Notes under the pieces: generated by a model
What the model saw: the letters and a program-made list of their open reading frames with translations, nothing else
The model's database searches: none
Told to the model about the DNA's origin: nothing
IMG/VR virus record: IMGVR_UViG_3300050821_008336
Location: 1-23,138 of that record
Length of the DNA: 23,138 bases
Direction: 5' to 3' (one strand)
From: a virus
Shown: positions 1 to 5,164 of the stretch, in pieces
How positions within the stretch are numbered: the stretch's first letter is position 1
Layout: each line of letters opens with the position of its first letter
Made by a program: the position numbers and the translations under genes

Positions 1-3
1 GAA

Positions 4-78
4 TGGTAGGCGATGTAGGAATTAAACCCACGACATCTTCTGTGTAAAAGAAGCGTTCTATCACTGAACTAATCGCCC
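4..78 (-). tRNA. tRNA-Val (anticodon UAC)
   Basis: A complete cloverleaf reads on the minus strand. The acceptor GGGCGAU pairs fully with AUCGCCU, followed by discriminator A and an encoded CCA. The D stem is GUUC/GAAC, the anticodon stem CUUCU/AGAAG carries the loop UUUACAC, giving anticodon UAC, and the T stem is GUGGG/CCUAC. It would read GUA codons, which are rare in GC-rich alphaproteobacteria. It is the most downstream tRNA visible; the cluster may continue beyond base 1. Confidence 0.95.
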
Positions 79-89
79 GTGAATTGTAT

Positions 90-165
90 TGGTGAGGTTG
101 TCGGGAGTTGAACCCGAAAGATATGGATTTTAAGTCCTACCGTGTTTCCGCTTCACCACAACCTC
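90..165 (-). tRNA. tRNA-Leu (anticodon UAA), atypical variable region
   Basis: The acceptor GAGGUUG pairs with CAACCUC, followed by A and an encoded CCA. The T arm UCGGG-UUCAACU-CCCGA is perfect and the anticodon loop CUUAAAA gives UAA (Leu). A canonical class II long variable arm is not visible. Instead GGUA and UAUC pair outside a 3-bp GGA/UCC stem with a bulged A, giving an extended anticodon stem. It sits 5 nt from the next tRNA upstream. A four-base deviation like this could reduce function; identity as Leu rests on the anticodon. Confidence 0.88.
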
Positions 166-170
166 GTATT

Positions 171-247
171 TGGTGTCTGCCGAGGGAGTTGCACCCTCTA
201 AGAGTTGGCTTTTGAGACTACCCGTGTTTCTACTTCACCATGCAGAC
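171..247 (-). tRNA. tRNA-Leu (anticodon CAA), atypical variable region
   Basis: The acceptor GUCUGC pairs with GCAGAC (the seventh pair is A-G), followed by A and an encoded CCA. The T arm is GAGGG-UGCAACU-CCCUC, with a slightly unusual T loop. The anticodon loop CUCAAAA gives CAA (Leu, UUG codons). As in the neighbouring Leu(UAA) gene, GGGU/ACUC pairing outside a weak inner stem replaces the expected long variable arm, and the D region (UGGUGAAG then GAAACACG) is nearly the same, which suggests the two arose by duplication. Confidence 0.87.
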
Positions 248-248
248 G

Positions 249-328
249 TAGGCCTAGAGGAAGTCGAATCCCCACTCCTTTCGGAACTGGTTTCTAAGAC
301 CAGCGCGTCTACGTTTCGCCATAGGCCC
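249..328 (-). tRNA. tRNA-Leu (anticodon UAG), class II
   Basis: The acceptor GGGCCUA pairs with UAGGCCU, followed by discriminator A; CCA is not encoded. The anticodon stem CUGGU/ACCAG holds the loop CUUAGAA, anticodon UAG (Leu, CUA codons). A proper long variable arm, UCC-GAAA-GGA, is present, and the T arm is GGGGA-UUCGACU-UCCUC. Only one base separates it from the Leu(CAA) gene, so 3' processing and CCA addition must be done by host enzymes. Confidence 0.95.
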
Positions 329-332
329 AAAC

Positions 333-407
333 TGGTGCAAGCTACAGGCTTTGATCCTGTCTTTCCTCCTTACCAAAGAGGTGTCCTACCGAATGAACGA
401 AGCCTGC
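333..407 (-). tRNA. tRNA-Thr (anticodon GGU)
   Basis: The acceptor GCAGGCU pairs with AGCUUGC (one G-U), followed by A and an encoded CCA. The anticodon stem CCUCU/GGAGG carries the loop UUGGUAA, anticodon GGU (Thr, ACC and ACU codons). The T stem ACAGG/CCUGU encloses the loop AUCAAAG, which lacks the usual UUC start. It is the first of three consecutive threonine tRNAs. Confidence 0.9.
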
Positions 408-408
408 G

Positions 409-481
409 TGCTTGTTGGGCGGAATCGAACCCCCGACATCTTCCTTACAAGAGAAGCGGTCTACCACTGACCTAAACAAGC
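409..481 (-). tRNA. tRNA-Thr (anticodon UGU)
   Basis: The acceptor GCUUGUU pairs perfectly with AACAAGC, with discriminator A and no encoded CCA. The anticodon stem CUUCU/GGAAG holds the loop CUUGUAA, giving UGU (Thr, ACA codons). The T loop UUCGAUU is canonical. It lies one base upstream of tRNA-Thr(GGU) in a tightly packed tandem. Confidence 0.95.
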
Positions 482-495
482 GTAAATGCTCTTTG

Positions 496-567
496 TTCTG
501 GTGCGAAGAATCAAACTTCGGTCATCCTCATTACGAGTGAGGCGGTCTATCACTGGCCTACACCAGA
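496..567 (-). tRNA. tRNA-Thr (anticodon CGU)
   Basis: The acceptor UCUGGUG pairs perfectly with CACCAGA, with discriminator A and no encoded CCA. The anticodon stem CCUCA/UGAGG carries the loop CUCGUAA, anticodon CGU (Thr, ACG codons). The T arm has a CGAAG/CUUCG stem around UUUGAUU. It is the promoter-proximal tRNA of the cluster and completes the threonine anticodon set GGU, UGU, CGU. Confidence 0.93.
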
Positions 568-762
568 TCAAAAAACAAAAGTAAAAATTTCGATCCGCTG
601 GAAACCAGAGCAAGAGGCCCTACCAGTCAAATCTAGCTTCCGGGAGCTCCATATTTACGAGCTCATCAGCGTAAAGCATTGCTTACTTTGGCAGATTATG
701 GGGAGTTTCGAACTAGAAGTCCTTGCTCTCTGCTTTGCAGCAGAGGTTGGACTCCGCTGTTC

Positions 763-882
763 TTAGATTGTATTCCCGTTACCGGGTAGAATCGTAAAAC
801 TATCTTGCAAACTATAGACGCACGACCGTTCCAGCCATTTTGGCTGCATCGGCTTCGCGGCTATGGTGAGTGATAAGTGCAT
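763..882 (-). CDS. possible 39-residue leader peptide
   Basis: A short frame starts MHLSLTIAAK at ATG 882 and ends at TAA 763-765. AAGGA lies about 7 nt before the ATG, and the frame would be the first on a transcript from the candidate promoter at 926-954. I do not recognise it. It has no obvious membrane segment or motif. The same DNA forms small hairpins, so it may be non-coding leader instead. Existence as a gene is uncertain. Confidence 0.22.
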   Translation of the reverse strand: MHLSLTIAAKPMQPKWLERSCVYSLQDSFTILPGNGNTI

Positions 883-925
883 TCTGATTCCTTACGATCA
901 AGCAAATTGCTCTGCTTGCATTCTC

Positions 926-954
926 TTTCTAAAGGCATCATACGCATTCGTCAA
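926..954 (-). promoter_or_regulatory. candidate sigma-70-like promoter for the tRNA unit
   Basis: On the minus strand TTGACG (949-954) is followed after 17 nt by TAGAAA (926-931). The -35 box is good (5/6) and the -10 box weak (4/6). It lies just downstream of the terminator at 974-1003 and points toward the tRNAs, which is where a separate promoter would be expected. It overlaps the 20-codon frame at 898-960, so both are unlikely to be functional. Confidence 0.35.
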
Positions 955-973
955 GCTCATTTTTGAATTTATA

Positions 974-1003
974 CAAAAAGAAAGAGCCGATCAGGCTCTT
1001 TCT
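974..1003 (-). terminator. rho-independent terminator of the late block
   Basis: The sequence is a perfect 10-bp stem (AGAAAGAGCC / GGCTCTTTCT) with a 5-nt loop. Read on the minus strand it is followed by a run of five T residues. It lies 33 nt past the stop codon of the last protein gene and would end the transcript before the tRNA leader. There is no T run on the other side, so it is directional. Confidence 0.88.
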
Positions 1004-1035
1004 AGTTGATATCCTTGTGCAATAATTTTTATGAT

Positions 1036-1512
1036 TTAATGTGGTACCTCAATAATCGCACTCAGTATCAGAAGTAAATCCCGCGGATCCAAGCAATGTG
1101 CGGGTACGCATAACGGCAATTTACTTGGGTACCAATTTACTTTACGCAAACCCAAATCCATCTTAGCTGAACAAATAGCGTGGTTGGTTAGATGAAAGTG
1201 GCCGGGTACCACGTATCCTAGGATTGCTTCCCAATCATACGGCTCGCCGATTGATTGTTCAATGTAATCGTAGAAGCCCTTGGTCTGTTCGTCTGTAGCT
1301 GGTAGATCCAGAAACAACTCTTTACAAGGCAGATCGTAACCGGCAGGACGCTTTAACATGCCGCCATCGATATGCTGACCGATATGCCATTTACCATCAA
1401 GTGATACGCATTCCACATGACTGGGCGGGAAGGGCATACAAGTCCCTTCCCGCAGTTCAATCATTTCTGAGATGAAGGCGTTGCCGCCAACAAACCTTAA
1501 TTTGATCGTCAT
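1036..1512 (-). CDS. permuted papain-like (YiiX/NlpC-P60-type) hydrolase candidate
   Basis: The protein has 158 residues. The start is ATG 1512, which overlaps the TAA of the outer-membrane gene as TAATG; a longer frame reaching back to 1584 runs inside that gene and is not used. His32 in PSHVE and Cys114 in HAICSAK are spaced and ordered as in circularly permuted papain-fold proteins (His first, Cys near the C-terminus), and IGEPYDWEAI matches the region before the cysteine in phage members of that group. Such enzymes cleave amide bonds in peptidoglycan or acyl substrates; the substrate here is unknown. No signal peptide is visible. Translational coupling to the outer-membrane gene implies linked expression. 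The family call is by motif only. Confidence 0.75.
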   Translation of the reverse strand: MTIKLRFVGGNAFISEMIELREGTCMPFPPSHVECVSLDGKWHIGQHIDGGMLKRPAGYDLPCKELFLDLPATDEQTKGFYDYIEQSIGEPYDWEAILGYVVPGHFHLTNHAICSAKMDLGLRKVNWYPSKLPLCVPAHCLDPRDLLLILSAIIEVPH

Positions 1513-2213
1513 TAAAACTCTAAAGCTGCTCCGACACGAACGGCTGCACCACGCTTGACGCAACCACCGGTAATACCGATGCACATCTGGCTTGACGGCA
1601 GGATGTATTCGGCGAACGGATCAAATACGATGCCGTTTGACCATCGCACCTTGGTACCGAGACCAAAACCAGCCGAAATCAGGTATTGCTTGTTGGCGAC
1701 AAAGCCGTTGGAGATACCGACATCATCCTCGTGAATCGATCCGAACAGATAAGGGAATGATGTAACAACGGTAACGCCGGGAGGCAACGGGATCAATGCA
1801 GGTTGTGCATTCTGCAACGTCGACAACCCTGGAATCAAGGTCATCAGGATATTGATTGGCGCACCAAAACCAAATCGCTGTTCAAACTGAGCGGGACCGG
1901 TCAAGGCCAGACCGTTTGAGGAGCCGTTGAGATTGGCGAAGTCAAACATACCGTCCGCAAACCAGAAACCACCCGATGCGCCCATCGAGCAGGTATAGCC
2001 CAATGTCAAACCGATAGCACCCTGTACGAATTGAGTCCCCACCGCGGCGTTCTGTACAGCTGAAGTCTCGCCCATAGTATTGACACCATAGTAAAGACCG
2101 CATCCGAGCGGATAGGTCGCGTATCCAGTGGGCGGGGCTTTGGTGGGCAGATCAGCGGCAACAGCACTGGTTGCCAAAATAGCTGATGCTACAATCGAAA
2201 GAATAGTCTTCAT
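1512..2213 (-). CDS. phage-encoded outer-membrane beta-barrel protein (porin/Omp-like)
   Basis: The 233-residue protein begins with a clear signal peptide (about residues 1-19, cleavage after AVA) followed by ADLPTKAPP, the start seen in many Bradyrhizobium and related outer-membrane proteins. The mature part alternates Gly/aromatic strands (GLYYGVN, IGLTLGY, YLISAGFGLG) and ends VRVGAALEF. The terminal Phe with alternating hydrophobics is the BAM-complex recognition signature. It should sit in the host outer membrane; a role in superinfection exclusion, receptor masking or nutrient uptake is inference. A consensus -10 box and a 29-nt dyad lie upstream, with GGGGGA as ribosome-binding site about 10 nt before ATG. 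It is an accessory (moron-like) gene at the end of the virion block. Confidence 0.93.
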   Translation of the reverse strand: MKTILSIVASAILATSAVAADLPTKAPPTGYATYPLGCGLYYGVNTMGETSAVQNAAVGTQFVQGAIGLTLGYTCSMGASGGFWFADGMFDFANLNGSSNGLALTGPAQFEQRFGFGAPINILMTLIPGLSTLQNAQPALIPLPPGVTVVTSFPYLFGSIHEDDVGISNGFVANKQYLISAGFGLGTKVRWSNGIVFDPFAEYILPSSQMCIGITGGCVKRGAAVRVGAALEF

Positions 2214-2224
2214 TTGATTTATTC

Positions 2225-2253
2225 CCCCATAGTAAGATTAATTTACGATGGGG
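2225..2253 (-). promoter_or_regulatory. dyad in the leader of the outer-membrane gene; covers the ribosome-binding site
   Basis: Two 11-nt arms, CCCCATAGTAA and TTACGATGGGG, are complementary at 10 of 11 positions around a 7-nt centre. On the minus-strand transcript the 3' arm (UUACUAUGGGG) contains most of the GGGGGA Shine-Dalgarno of the gene starting at 2213. It may act as an RNA hairpin that hides the ribosome-binding site or, at DNA level, as an operator just downstream of the start of transcription. It has no T run after it, so it is not a terminator. Confidence 0.6.
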
Positions 2254-2270
2254 AGTAAAGCGTAGATAAC

Positions 2271-2299
2271 ATTATACAAGCAAGAGGGGATGTCTATAC
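2271..2299 (-). promoter_or_regulatory. candidate promoter of the outer-membrane gene
   Basis: A perfect TATAAT (plus-strand positions 2271-2276) lies 58 nt upstream of the ATG at 2213. The -35 position at 17 nt spacing (2294-2299) reads GTATAG, a poor match; TTGTAT at 19 nt spacing is an alternative. The site lies in one of the few real intergenic gaps (2214-2338), fitting an independently transcribed accessory gene. Confidence 0.5.
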
Positions 2300-2338
2300 A
2301 ATTCGCTGATTGTTTTTCAGTGCGCTATTTTTGCAGCA

Positions 2339-2521
2339 CTATACAATCTTCTTCCTGACTACAATCTCAACTATGTCGCCTTGCTGGAAATCGATTCGTT
2401 CGCGCAATACATTCAAAAATATATGTTCAGGCAAGTCTGAATAATTCTTGGAATCGATCGTCAACAATATCTTAACGATGCCATTGAATCCAACTATAGC
2501 CTGACATTCTGCTTCGAACAT
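2339..2521 (-). CDS. small hypothetical protein (60 aa)
   Basis: I do not recognise this protein. It is mostly beta-prone with an acidic/basic mix, begins MFEAECQAIV and ends EIVVRKKIV; there is no signal peptide or membrane segment. It starts 6 nt after the stop of the coiled-coil gene at 2528, with a weak AAAAG before the ATG, so translation is probably coupled. It is the last gene before the 125-nt gap with the outer-membrane promoter and thus likely closes the virion operon proper. Confidence 0.7.
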   Translation of the reverse strand: MFEAECQAIVGFNGIVKILLTIDSKNYSDLPEHIFLNVLRERIDFQQGDIVEIVVRKKIV

Positions 2522-2527
2522 CTTTTA

Positions 2528-2914
2528 CTAACCACGGCGTAGAAATATATCCGCAACAGCAATAACAGTAGTAACAAACCAAGCGATGCCTACTATCACG
2601 ATCCAAATCCCCTGGCCCTTACCTTTATCTACGCTCATACTAATCTTGAGATCATTTATAGCTTCGTCCAAAGCATCGAGACGAAATTCGGTCTGTTCCT
2701 TGTTGGCAAAATTTTTCTGCTGATCATTGGTAGTAGCACGAAATTCGTTAAGTAAACTAAATCGCTTGTCGTCAGCTGTTTCAGCCTTGGTAATGGCTTT
2801 CTCTGAAGCTGCCATGGCGATGCCGGTCGCTTCCTTCAAGGCATTGATAGCCGATTCCACATAGGTTTCAAACGAAGCAAAGGTCCAGCCTTTGGGATTA
2901 TTGTCGCTTGGCAT
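2528..2914 (-). CDS. XhlA-like coiled-coil protein with C-terminal membrane anchor
   Basis: The 128-residue protein has a long charged helical region (about residues 15-100, with repeated AAEKA/ITKAE heptads and the RFSLLNEFRA motif common to many phage proteins of this type) and one strong transmembrane segment near 103-125, ending FLRRG. This layout recalls hemolysin XhlA and holin-partner proteins that sit at the inner membrane. It lies far from the main lysis region (19194-21794), so a role at the membrane during DNA entry or lysis is only a guess. Confidence 0.88.
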   Translation of the reverse strand: MPSDNNPKGWTFASFETYVESAINALKEATGIAMAASEKAITKAETADDKRFSLLNEFRATTNDQQKNFANKEQTEFRLDALDEAINDLKISMSVDKGKGQGIWIVIVGIAWFVTTVIAVADIFLRRG

Positions 2915-2943
2915 GGGTTAATGTTTGTATTGAGATTACAACA

Positions 2944-4479
2944 TTATTTTGGCAGTATAAAAGGTTTCTTGGTATTACCAGATTTCAGCCAGTTTTTAAA
3001 TGAAGTCATGTCGGTTGCTACAACTGATCCAACTCTTTGTAAACCTTTGCCGTCAGAAAAACCTTGCTCGTATGTATGAAGAGCTTGCTGAAGAGAGCCA
3101 AAGCCTAACAACACTTTGATTTCGTCGAACTGTTTACTATCTGCATCGATCTGATTTACTACGAAGACATGCTTTGATTTGGTATGCTGTCCAAGGTAAA
3201 TGTCAACATGGTCACCGTCAGCACCTTCGGTTCTCTTTATGTAGCCGTAATGCGCCGGCATCCGAACGGACCAACGCTTGCTGTCCTTACCAATACCAGA
3301 GCGTTCTTTGCCTTTGGCGTTCTCGATCGTTAAATTGAGGCCAAAGATATTAACATGATCTTTTGAATATGTGCCTGCGCGTTTTTGCGCTTCACTGGGT
3401 TGGTGATTGATATTCGAAGCAACTACGCGTCCACCACTCGCACGTTGTGGTACATTTATTTCTGGTGCTGTTTTAGCCTGATTTACTGGCCGTTTAACGT
3501 TTATTTTGTTATCGCTGGAATGCTCTTCAGCACTTATTGGTGCGCCAACCGAACTATCAGAAAATAACGGAAAGCCCTTCTTCAATATATCATCGCGCAT
3601 CTTGGGCGGTATATCGAAATATGGAATCTTTTTTGGTAAAATGTCTCGAGCGCGATCTTTCAAATCAGGAGCATGTCGTGCGAGCCATTGATCTTCCACA
3701 CCTGCTACAATTGCTTTTGAATGATCTCCAGAACGATAACTTCTTGAACCCGGCACATACTTGCCTTCTGGATCCTCTACCCAATACTGTTTACCAGATA
3801 TAGTTCTCATAGAAGCAACGGGTGATTCTTTTAATGCATAACCCGGTGGAAGATCGGGCACTTTAAACGGTGGGGCACCTTCTGCATACTTCACCTTCAC
3901 GCCATACTGCTTACCAATCTTTTCAACTATCTTGGGCAGCATCTGGTCGTAGAAGCCTTTCATTCCAGCTCCACCAACCTTGAGATCTACTCCTGTCAAA
4001 GTTTGTGGACCTTCTTTTAATCCTTTTTCAGCAACATCTTTTCCTATTACGTCAGCAATATTTTTACCTTTGATATCGCCCCAAACTTGCCCTGACTTTA
4101 AAATATTACCATCGTTATCTGTAGTAATTGAATCAAACGTTCTACCGCCTTTACCTTTAGGCCACCAGGTCTTTGTCGGCTTTCCCTCGTCGATAGATGG
4201 TATAGCTTGCAATTCATCAAAATGCTTACTCAAATCATACCGCGCTGCCTGTGCTTCGCCCGGAGTCCATGATACACGAGTTTTGCCTTCTTCCGCAGCC
4301 TTCTGTATCATTCGCTTCAATGCCAAGCCAGCCCACTGTTCAGTCTGCTTGAAGGGCATGTCTGGTAGGGAGGAACCAGGTATATATTTTTGCGCGTGCT
4401 CTGGAGGCATTTTACGCAGAGCATCTACTAGACCATCTTGGTCATATGTTTTACCTTGGTAAGTAAATCTACACGCCAT
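2944..4479 (-). CDS. C-terminal piece of a split polyvalent virion protein with a pyrophosphatase-like domain
   Basis: The 511-residue protein has two parts. Residues about 40-320 match the downstream half of a phage polyvalent-protein module: LPDMPFKQTEQW, LALKRMIQKAAEEG, VSWTPGEAQAARY, and a closing DIPPKMRDDILKKGFPLF. Residues about 365-511 resemble the inorganic-pyrophosphatase-like (InPase) domain of polyvalent proteins, with YSKDHVNIFGL, MPAHYGYI, the acidic GADGDHVDIYLG motif (about 419-430), FDEIKVLLGF and KNWL. RASGGRV precedes it. In relatives the first part is expected to follow directly after the EELQSD motif, which here ends the gene at 5165-9349 on the other side of a homing endonuclease. 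The start ATG at 4479 overlaps the endonuclease end by 11 nt and lacks a good ribosome-binding site. Probably packaged in the virion; enzymatic activity is inferred. Confidence 0.92.
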   Translation of the reverse strand: MACRFTYQGKTYDQDGLVDALRKMPPEHAQKYIPGSSLPDMPFKQTEQWAGLALKRMIQKAAEEGKTRVSWTPGEAQAARYDLSKHFDELQAIPSIDEGKPTKTWWPKGKGGRTFDSITTDNDGNILKSGQVWGDIKGKNIADVIGKDVAEKGLKEGPQTLTGVDLKVGGAGMKGFYDQMLPKIVEKIGKQYGVKVKYAEGAPPFKVPDLPPGYALKESPVASMRTISGKQYWVEDPEGKYVPGSRSYRSGDHSKAIVAGVEDQWLARHAPDLKDRARDILPKKIPYFDIPPKMRDDILKKGFPLFSDSSVGAPISAEEHSSDNKINVKRPVNQAKTAPEINVPQRASGGRVVASNINHQPSEAQKRAGTYSKDHVNIFGLNLTIENAKGKERSGIGKDSKRWSVRMPAHYGYIKRTEGADGDHVDIYLGQHTKSKHVFVVNQIDADSKQFDEIKVLLGFGSLQQALHTYEQGFSDGKGLQRVGSVVATDMTSFKNWLKSGNTKKPFILPK

Positions 4480-5161
4480 CTTGCACCAATTGTATATGTG
4501 GGTACAAATTTACTGTTCGCCAACCAAACAGACATCTATACAATAGATAAACATCCTCAATACCGTCAGCCTTCGCCGCTCTGGGTATGCTTGGATATAT
4601 AATTCCAGTTTTTGTATTTATCACTTTTCTAGAAATTGGAGTAGGTTTCCCAAAATGTGGATTTTTAGGGCCTAGTTTTGCTTTACCCATATTAGCTCGC
4701 CATTCTGGCGAAAGTTTTTGCCCCTTTTTAACTGATGTGCTTGTAGGGCCTTGTCTTGTTCTTCCGGCCGCCGCTCTTATCTTTAAACCAGGATCATCAA
4801 TATGTTGTTGTTTCATTTTCTGTCGACGAATTTCTTTTTGTTCTTCAGTCAAAACATATCTAGATGCCCCTTCACCTCCGTTAGTTTTATTAACCAAAGG
4901 ACCAGTTTTTAGATCAAGTCGACCAATTTCAACAATCAGTTCCATTTCTAAACGATGTGCTTCATCTTGAGTTCTACAAGATGCAAAGATTTCAACCCTA
5001 TATCCATGTTTGTTGGCAACATTTTTCCAATGCTGTCCTCTTGATTTTTCGTAAGCACGTTCATGGCTAATATAATCCGTGGTTTTTGATGTACCTTTAC
5101 CTACGTAAAAGACTACATTATCAGATAACCTGTAATGTTTGTAGACATAACAATACCACAT
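4469..5161 (-). CDS. GIY-YIG homing endonuclease with NUMOD domains
   Basis: The 230-residue protein starts with the GIY-YIG core: CYVYKH then FYVGKG, an Arg-containing HERAYEKS helix, catalytic-type Glu in HRLEMELI, and VNKTNGGEG. The second half has a NUMOD3-like DNA-binding stretch (KKGQKLSPEWRANMGKAKLG then NPHFGKP) and a NUMOD1-like end (VINTKTGIIYPSIPRAA). All core residues appear intact. The DNA is visibly more AT-rich than its neighbours. ATG 5161 lies 3 nt after, and in frame with, the TAG of the upstream gene, and the end overlaps the next ATG by 11 nt. There is no room outside the frame for a group I intron core, so it looks like an inserted free-standing endonuclease gene. Confidence 0.95.
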   Translation of the reverse strand: MWYCYVYKHYRLSDNVVFYVGKGTSKTTDYISHERAYEKSRGQHWKNVANKHGYRVEIFASCRTQDEAHRLEMELIVEIGRLDLKTGPLVNKTNGGEGASRYVLTEEQKEIRRQKMKQQHIDDPGLKIRAAAGRTRQGPTSTSVKKGQKLSPEWRANMGKAKLGPKNPHFGKPTPISRKVINTKTGIIYPSIPRAAKADGIEDVYLLYRCLFGWRTVNLYPHIQLVQDGV

Positions 5162-5164
5162 AAC

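Larger units (their letters stand above)
568..1035 (-). other. gene-poor interval upstream of the tRNA cluster
   Basis: This 468-nt interval separates the protein-coding block from the tRNAs. It holds a terminator (974-1003), a weak promoter candidate (926-954), small hairpins (832-846, arms CAGCCA/TGGCTG; 899-918, arms CAAGCA/TGCTTG; 728-745, arms CTCTGC/GCAGAG) and three very short minus-strand reading frames. These are 898-960 (20 codons), 763-882 (39 codons, listed separately) and 620-679 (19 codons). No convincing larger gene or foldable extra tRNA was found. Confidence 0.6.

Noticed and set aside
170-475. Plus-strand 101-codon open frame
   Set aside because: It runs antisense through tRNA-Leu(CAA), Leu(UAG), Thr(GGU) and Thr(UGU), all of which fold well on the minus strand; the frame is accidental.
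690-778. tRNA-like sequence with GTTTCGAACT and a CTCTGC/GCAGAG hairpin (GCA or TGC anticodon-like loop)
   Set aside because: On neither strand do the acceptor and T stems pair; the hairpin loop has six instead of seven bases. At most a decayed tRNA.
1513-1584. Upstream extension of the hydrolase frame (MHRYYRWLRQ)
   Set aside because: It lies wholly inside the outer-membrane gene; the TAATG start at 1512 fits the operon style.
3980-4462. Plus-strand 160-codon frame and other plus-strand frames of 60-145 codons
   Set aside because: They are antisense to well-supported genes, have no family resemblance or ribosome-binding sites, and follow the codon shadow of the minus strand.
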